DNA of 58,026 nt from Aequorivita todarodis. Lineage in GTDB: Bacteria > Bacteroidota > Bacteroidia > Flavobacteriales > Flavobacteriaceae. The stretch lies in NCBI RefSeq assembly GCF_028561335.1, contig NZ_JAQQTG010000045.1:1-58026 (forward strand), given 5' to 3'. The translations under genes were made by a program, and so were the position numbers. The notes under the pieces were generated by a model that worked only from the letters and a program-made list of their open reading frames with translations, did not search any database and was not told the origin of the DNA. Each line of letters begins with the position of its first letter. The first letter of the stretch is position 1. Positions 51,501 to 58,026 of this stretch are shown here, piece by piece.

Positions 51501-51977
51501 GTGAAGAAAAAGAACCACAAAGCAAATCTGAAATTGACTCCGCTTATCGAGGAGCATGACGAGGTCGTTCTCTTCTGCGAGCGCATCAGGGAAGGGTTGC
51601 GCCACCAAGTGGACGACCAACGGATAAAGGCTTATGTGGATTGGTTCAAAACGACATATTTAAACCCCCATTTCGAAATGGAGCAAACCCTTGTATTTCC
51701 TATTTTGGGGGATCAAAATGTCCGCGTGAGAAGGGCAATGGCCAACCACAGGAGGTTGGAGCGGTTATTCGCAAAGGATACTGACATCCATAAAACGCTG
51801 CATAAAATTGAGGAGGAACTCACCAGCTATATTGGGTTTGAGGAGCGGATCCTCTATAATGAAATCCGTGGCCTTGCCAGCCCCGGGCAATGGCAGGAGA
51901 TTGAAAACGGCCATCACCAACTGCCGTTTAACGACGCCGAATGGAAGGATAGGTTTTGGGAGGATTTGGACCCATAA
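51501..51977 (+). CDS. Hemerythrin-domain protein
   Basis: A 158-residue four-helix protein with iron-ligand-like residues in LIEEHDEVVLF, YLNPHFEMEQTLVFP, ANHRRLERLF and GFEERILYNEI. The start is GTG at 51501, since no ATG is nearby. Hemerythrin-like proteins bind a di-iron centre and sense or carry oxygen or nitric oxide. The ligands here are near but not identical to the classical set, so metal binding is probable rather than certain. A terminator follows. Confidence 0.8.
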   Translation: MKKKNHKANLKLTPLIEEHDEVVLFCERIREGLRHQVDDQRIKAYVDWFKTTYLNPHFEMEQTLVFPILGDQNVRVRRAMANHRRLERLFAKDTDIHKTLHKIEEELTSYIGFEERILYNEIRGLASPGQWQEIENGHHQLPFNDAEWKDRFWEDLDP

Positions 51978-51982
51978 AAAAC

Positions 51983-52016
51983 ACCGAATGAAACTAATCA
52001 TCCGGTATTTTAATTT
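51983..52016 (+). terminator. Intrinsic terminator after the hemerythrin gene
   Basis: ACCGAATGA pairs with TCATCCGGT (one mismatch) around AACTAA and is followed by ATTTTAATTTTT. It lies just past the stop codon. Confidence 0.6.
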
Positions 52017-52063
52017 TTCTTTATTAGTCCAATCTTTAATATTGAACCTTGAATTTTGAATAT

Positions 52064-52255
52064 CTAAGCGCTAATCCTGCAGTCTTCGCAGTCCTTTACC
52101 TCGCCATAATAGGTTTCGCGGTATTTGTGAAGGGTTTTAAATGGCACTTTCAAAAAGGTTTTTTTAATGTAGATCACACTGGTGGTGAACATTCCCATCT
52201 TTTCTGTAAATCGTTTTTCTGTTTTTGTTTGTCGTTTCACTGAAACTAACTTCAT
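52064..52255 (-). CDS. Small basic protein of unknown function (63 aa)
   Basis: A 63-residue reading frame with a regular start (ATG at 52255, AT-rich leader) and protein-like composition: basic N-terminus MKLVSVKRQTKTEKRFTEK and C-terminus YYGEVKDCEDCRISA with a CxxC pair. There is no competing gene on the other strand. It resembles small conserved flavobacterial proteins by composition, but I cannot confirm this without a search. The paired cysteines may bind metal. Confidence 0.6.
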   Translation of the reverse strand: MKLVSVKRQTKTEKRFTEKMGMFTTSVIYIKKTFLKVPFKTLHKYRETYYGEVKDCEDCRISA

Positions 52256-52358
52256 AACTTTTGTTTATCGGTTTTGGGCAAAGAAACAAAGGCTTGTGGC
52301 CAATTCCAAAGAAATAGCGTTAAAGCTGGGTTAAACCGACCGGTGGATCAAACCGGTT

Positions 52359-53378
52359 TTAGAGACCGCGTATTTTTTTTTCCCACTTCCAAGCAGATTC
52401 CAAAGCATCCTCCATGGTTTTTTCGGCTTTCCAGCCCAATTCCTTATTTGCTTTTTGGGTATCGGCATACACGGCGATTACGTCTCCGGGGCGGCGATCC
52501 ACAATTTTATAGTTCAGTTTTATACCAGTTGTGTTTTCAAAGGAATTTACCACCTCCAAAACAGAACTTCCTCTGCCCGTTCCCAGATTGAAAACTTCAT
52601 AATTTGACTGATTCTTCTTTGAAAGCAATCGCTGCAATGCGATAACGTGCGCCTTTGCCAAATCTACCACGTGTATGTAATCGCGGATGCAACTGCCGTC
52701 TTCGGTAGGGTAGTCATCACCAAATACGGAAAGTTGCTCCCGAACTCCCGCAGCCGTTTGCGTAATGAAGGGAACAAGATTTTGGGGTACTCCCGCGGGA
52801 AGCTCGCCTATCTCTGCCGTTTCATGAGCTCCAATAGGGTTGAAATATCGCAGTGCAATTGATTTTAAGGCTGAAATGGAACACGTATCCTTCAATATTT
52901 CCTCACTAATTTGTTTGGTATTTCCGTAAGGCGAAGTCGCTGTTTTTACGGGTGCGTCTTCTGTAATGGGAAGCGAGTCGGGCTCGCCGTAAACCGTACA
53001 GGACGAACTGAAGATGAAGTTTTCAATACCGCGGGCATTGCATTCCTGCAACAGGTAAATTAAGGTGTTGAGGTTGTTTTCATAATAGAGCAACGGATTT
53101 TCCACACTTTCGCCCACTGCCTTACTGGCCGCGAAATGTATTATTCCCTCAATGTCCTGATTCCGTTTAAAAAAATCCGCAACATCCGCTTTTAGGCGCA
53201 AGTCGAGCCTTTCAAAGGCCGGAGGGGTTTTGGTTATGTTGGTAATGCCCTCCAAAACATCCAAGGAAGCGTTGGAAAGGTTATCAATTATTATAACCTG
53301 ATAACCTGAATTCTGAAGTTCTACAACGGTATGGGACCCTATATAGCCCAAGCCGCCTGTTACGAGTATTTTTTTCAT
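52359..53378 (-). CDS. galE: UDP-glucose 4-epimerase
   Basis: A 339-residue short-chain dehydrogenase-type epimerase. The NAD-binding GGLGYIGSHT is at the start, the YxxxK pair is in SPYGNTK, and the substrate region has VFNLGTGRGSSVLEV and DRRPGDV. It supplies UDP-galactose for surface polysaccharides. I prefer the ATG at 53378 to the in-frame ATG at 53384, because the latter abuts a palindromic repeat. The aminotransferase gene upstream is on the same strand. Confidence 0.95.
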   Translation of the reverse strand: MKKILVTGGLGYIGSHTVVELQNSGYQVIIIDNLSNASLDVLEGITNITKTPPAFERLDLRLKADVADFFKRNQDIEGIIHFAASKAVGESVENPLLYYENNLNTLIYLLQECNARGIENFIFSSSCTVYGEPDSLPITEDAPVKTATSPYGNTKQISEEILKDTCSISALKSIALRYFNPIGAHETAEIGELPAGVPQNLVPFITQTAAGVREQLSVFGDDYPTEDGSCIRDYIHVVDLAKAHVIALQRLLSKKNQSNYEVFNLGTGRGSSVLEVVNSFENTTGIKLNYKIVDRRPGDVIAVYADTQKANKELGWKAEKTMEDALESAWKWEKKIRGL

Positions 53379-53384
53379 TATCAT

Positions 53385-53403
53385 GCCCGCGCAGGCGGGT
53401 ATC
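53385..53403. repeat. Palindrome GCCCGCGCAGGCGGGTAT before galE
   Basis: A GC-rich palindrome (CCCGC/GCGGG) placed directly before the galE start. The same sequence lies before the aminotransferase start at 54575-54595. Confidence 0.75.
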
Positions 53404-53410
53404 TCTTTAA

Positions 53411-54571
53411 TTAGTATTTCTGAATAAAATCAATAACGGTTTTGGTAATATAATCTATCTGCTCATCATCAAGCTCGGTGTGCATGGGCAGTGAAATCAC
53501 CTCTTTCACCAACTGATTGGTAACCGCAAAATCTTCTTCCTTATAGCGCTCATCTTTATACGCCTTTTGAAGGTGCAGGGGAATTGGATAATATACGCCG
53601 CAAGGAATTCCCTTTTCGTTTAAGTGGTTTACCAAAGCATCCCGATCTGCATTTAAAATTTTTAAGGTGTACTGGTGAAAAACGTGGCAGTCGCAAACAT
53701 CGCAAATGGTTTGGGTGTTGTCGCAAAAGCCGGTGGGCGTGACTATATTTGTTATTCCGGCGAAAGCTTCACTATACTTTCTGGCTGCATTTCGGCGCGC
53801 CGCATTGTATTCGTCCAAATGGGGCAATTTTGCCCGAAGCACCGCCGCTTGAATGGAATCCAGCCTGCTGTTTACCCCCACCACGTCGTGATGGTAGCGA
53901 ACGTACATACCGTGGTTTACAATCCCGCGAATGATGTGCGCCAGATCATCGTCATTGGTAAATATGGCGCCTCCGTCTCCGTAGCAGCCTAAATTTTTCG
54001 AAGGAAAAAAGGAGGTTGAGGCCACGTGGCCAATGGTGCCCGTCTTTTGTTTTGTGCCGTCCGGCCAGGTATAATCAGCACCAATTCCTTGGGCATTATC
54101 CTCAATTACATATAGGTCGTGTTCTTTGGCAATGGCCATAATTTCGTCCATATTCGCCGCAAGGCCAAAAAGATGCACGGGGACAATCGCTCTGGTTTTT
54201 GGGGTAATCGCCTTTTTTATGGCTTCTACATCTATGTTGAAATTGATAGGATCCACATCTACCAACACAGGCGTTAACTGCAAAAGCGCAATGACCTCCA
54301 CGGTGGCGGCAAAAGTGAAATCGGCCGTTATTACCTCGTCGCCCGGTTTTAGGCCAAGCCCCATCATTGCAATCTGGAGGGCATCGGTGCCGTTTGCACA
54401 GGGAATTACGTGTTTTGCTCCCAAATATTCCTCAAGTTCCTTTTGAAATTCGTGGACCTCGGGGCCGTTCACAAAAGCGGTGGTTTCAATTACGTTCATA
54501 ATGGAACTGTCCACGCGCTCCTTTATCTTTTCATATTGCCCTTTCAGGTCGACCATTTGTATTTTCTTCAT
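53411..54571 (-). CDS. DegT/DnrJ/EryC1/StrS family sugar aminotransferase
   Basis: A 386-residue PLP aminotransferase of the nucleotide-sugar type. The PLP lysine is in STSFFPSKNLGCYGDGG, the cofactor aspartate region is VIEDNAQGIGADY, and the N-terminal IPCANGTDALQIAM binds the phosphate. Such enzymes make amino sugars for lipopolysaccharide or capsule. An internal CDNTQTICDVCDCHVF segment is cysteine-rich, an oddity. It precedes galE and lies divergent from waaA, an envelope-sugar neighbourhood. Confidence 0.9.
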   Translation of the reverse strand: MKKIQMVDLKGQYEKIKERVDSSIMNVIETTAFVNGPEVHEFQKELEEYLGAKHVIPCANGTDALQIAMMGLGLKPGDEVITADFTFAATVEVIALLQLTPVLVDVDPINFNIDVEAIKKAITPKTRAIVPVHLFGLAANMDEIMAIAKEHDLYVIEDNAQGIGADYTWPDGTKQKTGTIGHVASTSFFPSKNLGCYGDGGAIFTNDDDLAHIIRGIVNHGMYVRYHHDVVGVNSRLDSIQAAVLRAKLPHLDEYNAARRNAARKYSEAFAGITNIVTPTGFCDNTQTICDVCDCHVFHQYTLKILNADRDALVNHLNEKGIPCGVYYPIPLHLQKAYKDERYKEEDFAVTNQLVKEVISLPMHTELDDEQIDYITKTVIDFIQKY

Positions 54572-54574
54572 AAC

Positions 54575-54595
54575 ATGCCCGCGCAGGCGGGTATC
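54575..54595. repeat. Palindrome GCCCGCGCAGGCGGGTAT before the aminotransferase
   Basis: The second copy of the GC-rich palindrome, again immediately upstream of a start codon (54571, minus strand). Confidence 0.75.
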
Positions 54596-54682
54596 TTTTA
54601 AATTGAACTTTTAATTTCTCGAATGCGGTAAAATTACGAAAATGATATTTGATATGTAGGGATTCGTCAATTTGGAATTTGG

Positions 54683-54700
54683 TCCCGATAGTTATCGGGA
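54683..54700. repeat. Interspersed palindrome TCCCGATAGTTATCGGGA
   Basis: The third copy of this palindrome family in the window. It sits among TTTGGAATTT-type repeats ahead of waaA. Confidence 0.75.
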
Positions 54701-54760
54701 TTGGAATTTGGAATTTCATATTTAGGATTTGGTACTTGAAATTTGGTATTTTTACCACCT

Positions 54761-55996
54761 ATGCACACAATCTATAATTTATCGATTCATTTGGTCTCCT
54801 TCGGTTTGCGGATTGTGGCGCTATTCAACAAGAAAATGAAACTTTTTGTGAACGGCAGAAAGGATGTTTTTGAAATGCTTCAGCAAAAAATTTCTTCAGA
54901 AGATAAAACCATTTGGTTCCATTGTGCCTCGTTGGGGGAATTTGAACAGGGCGTTCCCATTATGGAAGCCATTAAAAAACAAAGGCCGGACCATAAAATA
55001 GTGGTCAGTTTTTTTTCGCCATCGGGTTTTGAGGTGAAAAAAAATACGCCTTTGGCAGATGCCGTGGTTTATTTGCCAATGGATACGCGGGAAAACGCGA
55101 AAAAGTTTGTTGCGGCAGTACGTCCCACAATGGCGCTTTTCGTGAAATATGAATTTTGGCCCAACTATCTTTTCGAACTTCAAAAGAAGAAGGTGCCGAC
55201 CTATTTGGTTTCCGGTATTTTTAGGAAGGATCAGATCTTTTTTAAGAGCTACGGCGGGTTTATGCGAAAGGCGCTACAGAGTTTTGACCACTTTTTTCTC
55301 CAAGATGAAAATTCTGAAGAACTTCTGAAAAACATCGGCTTCAGCAATGTAACTGTGAGCGGTGATACACGTTTTGACCGGGTCTCGCATCAAATTGAAA
55401 TGGACAACACCCTGAAATTTGCCGAGGATTTTAAAGGAAATTCACTCTGTATTGTCTGCGGAAGTACGTGGCCGGAAGATGAAGCCGTACTTTTAGACTA
55501 TATCAATGCTGCACCCGAAAATGTAAAATTCATCATTGCTCCCCATAAAATTGAAGTCGATAAAATATCCGACTTTACCCATAAAATCGTCAAAAAAACA
55601 GTGCTCCATTCCAATAAGGACGAAGTGAATATTTCAGATTATGACGTTTTGATCATCGACTGCATCGGGTTGCTGAGCAAACTGTACAGTTATGCGGACA
55701 TTGCCTATGTGGGCGGGGCGATGGGCAGCACCGGACTCCACAATATCTTGGAACCCGCTACATTTGGCGTTCCCATCGTGATTGGAAAAAATTATGGTGA
55801 ATTTCCCGAGGCCATCCGTCTGCGGGACTTGGCAGGTTTGTTCACGGTAAAAAATTCTTTGGAATGCAATGAAATTCTAAGCAAATTAGTAAACAATATC
55901 AATTTCAGAAATAAAACCGGAATGATTGCGGGTCACTTCGTAAATAAAAACACTGGGGCCACGCAAAAAATAGTCAATTACCTCTCCACTATTTGA
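54761..55996 (+). CDS. waaA: 3-deoxy-D-manno-octulosonic acid transferase
   Basis: Adds Kdo to lipid A precursor at the inner membrane. The 411-residue protein has an N-terminal membrane-anchoring helix (YNLSIHLVSFGLRIVALF), the family motif IWFHCASLGEFEQGVP, KYEFWPNYLFEL, and the C-terminal GT-B donor site YVGGAMGSTGLHNILEPA. I place the start at the ATG 54761, where the usual family N-terminus begins, rather than at a codon 18 bases upstream in repeat DNA. Confidence 0.93.
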   Translation: MHTIYNLSIHLVSFGLRIVALFNKKMKLFVNGRKDVFEMLQQKISSEDKTIWFHCASLGEFEQGVPIMEAIKKQRPDHKIVVSFFSPSGFEVKKNTPLADAVVYLPMDTRENAKKFVAAVRPTMALFVKYEFWPNYLFELQKKKVPTYLVSGIFRKDQIFFKSYGGFMRKALQSFDHFFLQDENSEELLKNIGFSNVTVSGDTRFDRVSHQIEMDNTLKFAEDFKGNSLCIVCGSTWPEDEAVLLDYINAAPENVKFIIAPHKIEVDKISDFTHKIVKKTVLHSNKDEVNISDYDVLIIDCIGLLSKLYSYADIAYVGGAMGSTGLHNILEPATFGVPIVIGKNYGEFPEAIRLRDLAGLFTVKNSLECNEILSKLVNNINFRNKTGMIAGHFVNKNTGATQKIVNYLSTI

Positions 55997-56111
55997 AATT
56001 ATTTTTTTTACTTCCTAAAAAAAGAGGGATTTTTACAAAAAAACAACGCAGAATTAATGTTTTCTTTACATTTTTTAGGATATAATTATTAATTCTTCAT
56101 TTTTTAAAACT

Positions 56112-56119
56112 TAGATTTG
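56112..56119 (+). promoter_or_regulatory. Promoter -7 box before the small lipoprotein genes
   Basis: TAGATTTG matches TAnnTTTG exactly, 25 bases before the start codon at 56145. Confidence 0.5.
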
Positions 56120-56144
56120 TTCAAACCCCTAAAACAATCTAATT

Positions 56145-56360
56145 ATGAAAAAGATATTTATACTGATTTCCATTGCTTCCTTAGCATTGGGTTCGTGCCG
56201 TGAAAAAAAGACGGAAACCAAAGAAGTGATCCGCGAAGTGAAAGTTGAAGCTCCCGAAACTGATGAAAAAGAAGGTATCTTGGAACGTGCAGCCAAAGAA
56301 GTGGATAAGGAAGTAAACGAGGAAATCGATAAAAAAATTGACGAAATCGGGAATGACTAA
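56145..56360 (+). CDS. Small lipoprotein, charged helical (71 aa)
   Basis: The signal peptide ends with lipobox LALGSC. The mature part is a highly charged, probably single helix of Lys/Glu repeats (KEVDKEVNEEIDKKIDE). Function unknown. It belongs with the lipoproteins at 56395 and 57611, which share an SC-R-(D/E) start after the lipobox (CREKK, CRDQK, CRETT). All three are likely lipid-anchored. Confidence 0.8.
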   Translation: MKKIFILISIASLALGSCREKKTETKEVIREVKVEAPETDEKEGILERAAKEVDKEVNEEIDKKIDEIGND

Positions 56361-56394
56361 TAATTAATAAACACTAACGCAAAACTTAAAAACT

Positions 56395-56631
56395 ATGAAA
56401 AAGTTAACAATGATAGCCCTATTTGCAGGGTTCTTAGCAGTTTCCCTTTCTTCTTGCAGAGATCAAAAAACCCAAAAAGAAGAGGTTATTGAAGAAATGC
56501 AGGACAAAGGCGCCGATATTAAGATAAAAGACGACGGCGACAAAATAAAAATGGAAACCGAAGACGAAAAGGCCAAAATAAAAACTGACGATGACGGGAA
56601 CGTTAAAATAAAAGTAAAAGATAAAGAGTAA
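56395..56631 (+). CDS. Small lipoprotein, lysine/aspartate repeats (78 aa)
   Basis: The lipobox is SLSSC at about 22, followed by RDQKTQKEE. The mature part has repeated short strands of the form DGDKIKMETEDEKAKIKT and DDDGNVKIKVKD, an alternating charged pattern. It starts 34 bases after the preceding lipoprotein stop, so the two are probably co-transcribed. No family recognised. Confidence 0.8.
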   Translation: MKKLTMIALFAGFLAVSLSSCRDQKTQKEEVIEEMQDKGADIKIKDDGDKIKMETEDEKAKIKTDDDGNVKIKVKDKE

Positions 56632-56684
56632 ACTCTTGGTCTTTTAAAAACAAAGAGGGATGTTTCGGAAGAAGCATCTCTCTT

Positions 56685-57452
56685 TTATTTCAGACTGCTT
56701 ATTTGTCCCTTCAATTCGTCCATAGATTGCTGCAGTTGACGCAGCAAATTACTTTCAGAAGGCTCGTCCACCCCAAAACTCAGTTTGCTGTTTACCATCC
56801 AAAGCTCTTGGATATCCTTCACTTTTACATCAATAGGCAAATATTCATCATTAAGGGAAATAAGCCTAATGGTTTGTGGATTGTTCGGAACTTTTTGAAG
56901 TTTTTTCACCAAAACCGAATCTCTTAAAACTACAATATAAATCTTGCTGTCAGTGGCTTCGTTAATACTCGGCACGGCACGGCCCAAAACCCACTCATTT
57001 GGTTTAATATTCGGCAGCATACTATCACCTTCAACTTGAAAACCTCGATAGGAGGCGTTTCTGTATTCAGGTAAAGGGATATTGAATGCAGGCAAGCTTT
57101 GATACCATCCCAAATCGTGTATATTGTTTGGATAGCCTGCAGCCGCTTTTTGGTTTACCAATAAAATACTGTCATTGCCCGAAGTATCCAAGGTTATGAC
57201 TTTTGGACTTACATCGCCGCGGGAAGTATCTATATGTTTTTCAAAACTTTTACCATAAAGCCACAAAGGATTAATATTGAATTGTGCCATAAGCTCCATC
57301 ACAATTTTCCCTGAGATTTTGGTCTTACCCCTTTCAATATCAGCAGTTGTGGCTCCAATATCCAGCAGCGCCGCAAACGATTGTTGGGTGTGGTGCAGCT
57401 CTTCGCGGAGCGTTTTAAACCGTGTAGCCTCTATAGAGATCGTATTTTTCAT
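56685..57452 (-). CDS. XRE-family regulator with S24 (LexA-like) peptidase domain
   Basis: A 255-residue regulator. The N-terminal helix-turn-helix (about 8-65, RFKTLREELHHTQQSFAALL, TTADIERGKTKISG) is followed by an S24/S26 peptidase domain with the likely nucleophile serine in FQVEGDSMLPNIKPNEW, the lysine in DSVLVKKLQK, and a possible self-cleavage site AAAGYP before it. The C-terminus is a coiled helix (LLRQLQQSMDELKGQI). Such proteins resemble phage CI/LexA repressors but occur widely in Bacteroidota without phages. No phage genes are nearby. A palindrome in its promoter suggests autoregulation. Confidence 0.88.
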   Translation of the reverse strand: MKNTISIEATRFKTLREELHHTQQSFAALLDIGATTADIERGKTKISGKIVMELMAQFNINPLWLYGKSFEKHIDTSRGDVSPKVITLDTSGNDSILLVNQKAAAGYPNNIHDLGWYQSLPAFNIPLPEYRNASYRGFQVEGDSMLPNIKPNEWVLGRAVPSINEATDSKIYIVVLRDSVLVKKLQKVPNNPQTIRLISLNDEYLPIDVKVKDIQELWMVNSKLSFGVDEPSESNLLRQLQQSMDELKGQISSLK

Positions 57453-57467
57453 GCTTTAAATTTAAGC

Positions 57468-57490
57468 TTTTTTGGAAATATTCCAAAAAA
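57468..57490. promoter_or_regulatory. Palindromic operator between the S24 regulator and a lipoprotein gene
   Basis: TTTTTTGGAA and TTCCAAAAAA form a perfect inverted repeat around ATA, 15 bases upstream of the regulator start (minus strand). The divergent lipoprotein gene starts at 57611. This is the likely binding site of the S24 regulator. Confidence 0.6.
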
Positions 57491-57572
57491 ATCATGGATA
57501 ATTTCCTGAAAAAAATATTTGCAATTTCATTAAAAAAAAATCTTATAAATGATACACAATCAAAATTTTAAT

Positions 57573-57580
57573 TACTTTTG
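57573..57580 (+). promoter_or_regulatory. Promoter -7 box of the alanine-rich lipoprotein gene
   Basis: TACTTTTG matches TAnnTTTG exactly, 30 bases before the start codon. Confidence 0.55.
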
Positions 57581-57610
57581 CACACTATTAATCACTAATC
57601 TATTTCTACA

Positions 57611-57871
57611 ATGAAAAAAATCTTTTTATCACTTGCCGCTCTTGCATTGGTTGCTTCTGTTTACTCTTGCAGAGAGACTACTAAAGAAAACGCTGAGGAA
57701 ACTGCTGAGTCAGTTCAGACTGACGCTGAAAACGCAATGGACAATGCTGCAGAAGCTGTTGATAACGCTGCCGATGCAACTGAGGACGCTATTGAAGATG
57801 CAGGCGAAGCTGTTGAGAACGCTGCCGAAGACACTAAAGAAGCTGTAAAAGACGCTACTGACGGTCAATAA
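57611..57871 (+). CDS. Small alanine-rich lipoprotein (86 aa)
   Basis: The signal peptide ends with lipobox ASVYSC. The mature part is an amphipathic helix of 11-residue-like repeats (ENAMDNAAEAVDNAADATED) rich in Ala, Glu and Asp, similar in pattern to stress-related apolipoprotein-like helices. It has its own promoter and terminator and lies divergent from the S24 regulator, with the palindrome between them. Function unknown. Confidence 0.82.
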   Translation: MKKIFLSLAALALVASVYSCRETTKENAEETAESVQTDAENAMDNAAEAVDNAADATEDAIEDAGEAVENAAEDTKEAVKDATDGQ

Positions 57872-57904
57872 GCAAATTCTTTTGCTAAAAAAAAACAGAA
57901 AGAA

Positions 57905-57938
57905 GCCGTCTCAATAATCTAATTGGGACGGTTTTTTA
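57905..57938 (+). terminator. Intrinsic terminator after the alanine-rich lipoprotein gene
   Basis: GCCGTCTCAAT pairs imperfectly with AATTGGGACGGT and is followed by a run of T. It lies 34 bases past the stop codon. Confidence 0.8.
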
Positions 57939-58026
57939 TTTTTTGGTTGATGGCGATGATTTTTTGGTAATTTTAAATTTAGACGCAAAGTTGGCCTTTC
58001 TTAGGCACTTTTCTTTCTTAAATTGT

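Noticed and set aside
56685-57452. Prophage CI-type repressor
   Set aside because: No integrase, structural or lysis genes nearby. XRE-S24 proteins of this type are common chromosomal regulators in the group.

Overview
The window looks like a chromosomal segment of a flavobacterium (Bacteroidota, Flavobacteriaceae or close kin). Signs are promoters of the Bacteroidota type (TAnnTTTG -7 boxes), secreted proteins with type IX secretion (T9SS) C-terminal tails, TPR-type sensor kinases, a DUF5686 outer-membrane protein, TonB-like proteins with the PVYPGC motif, and the short interspersed palindromes common in this group. I cannot name the genus.

Layout. 1-6990: secreted metalloprotease, lipB, a membrane protein of unknown function, a tiny lipoprotein, and a TPR histidine kinase with its response regulator. 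7320-18435: a type II-C CRISPR-Cas locus in an unusual split arrangement. It holds accessory genes (DUF4177, a YidD-like protein, an HsdR-N-like PD-(D/E)XK nuclease, a small Cys-rich lipoprotein), cas1-cas2, a 44-repeat/43-spacer array read on the minus strand, a GIY-YIG protein, an 1127-residue Cas9 on the minus strand and a divergent tracrRNA gene. 18461-23354 (minus): an unknown gene, DUF5686 protein, four-helix-bundle protein and pdhB. 23750-29670: two more TPR kinase/regulator pairs. 29794-36677: secreted proteins, including a tandem family of T9SS leucine-rich and repeat proteins. 36891-49474: housekeeping and metabolism (etfBA, BFN nuclease, nucleoside transporter, thyA, two TonB-like proteins, ergothioneine genes egtB/egtD, a class V aminotransferase, 2TM protein, folA, fructosamine kinase, fabD). 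49577-57871: dsdA, cupin, hemerythrin, galE, a DegT aminotransferase, waaA, three small lipoproteins and an XRE/S24 regulator.

Main observation. The perfect palindrome TTTACGGTTTTCCGTAAA occurs three times, at 7320, 7991 and 9870. A half copy lies upstream of cas9 (18291), and two opposed core copies abut the terminal CRISPR repeat (14114 and 14146). In all four promoter settings the proximal arm lies 19-20 nt upstream of a TAnnTTTG-like -7 box. This looks like a dedicated CRISPR regulon that also includes a restriction-like nuclease operon and a short structured RNA gene (about 7371-7447) with its own intrinsic terminator. I regard the regulon, with its RNA and accessory genes, as the best candidate for an undescribed system here. 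Other points are two near-identical spacers that differ only at the predicted PAM-proximal end, a tracrRNA-complementary loop in the terminator at the end of the array, 107-bp direct repeats bracketing cas1-cas2-array, and tiny lipoproteins ahead of TPR kinases.
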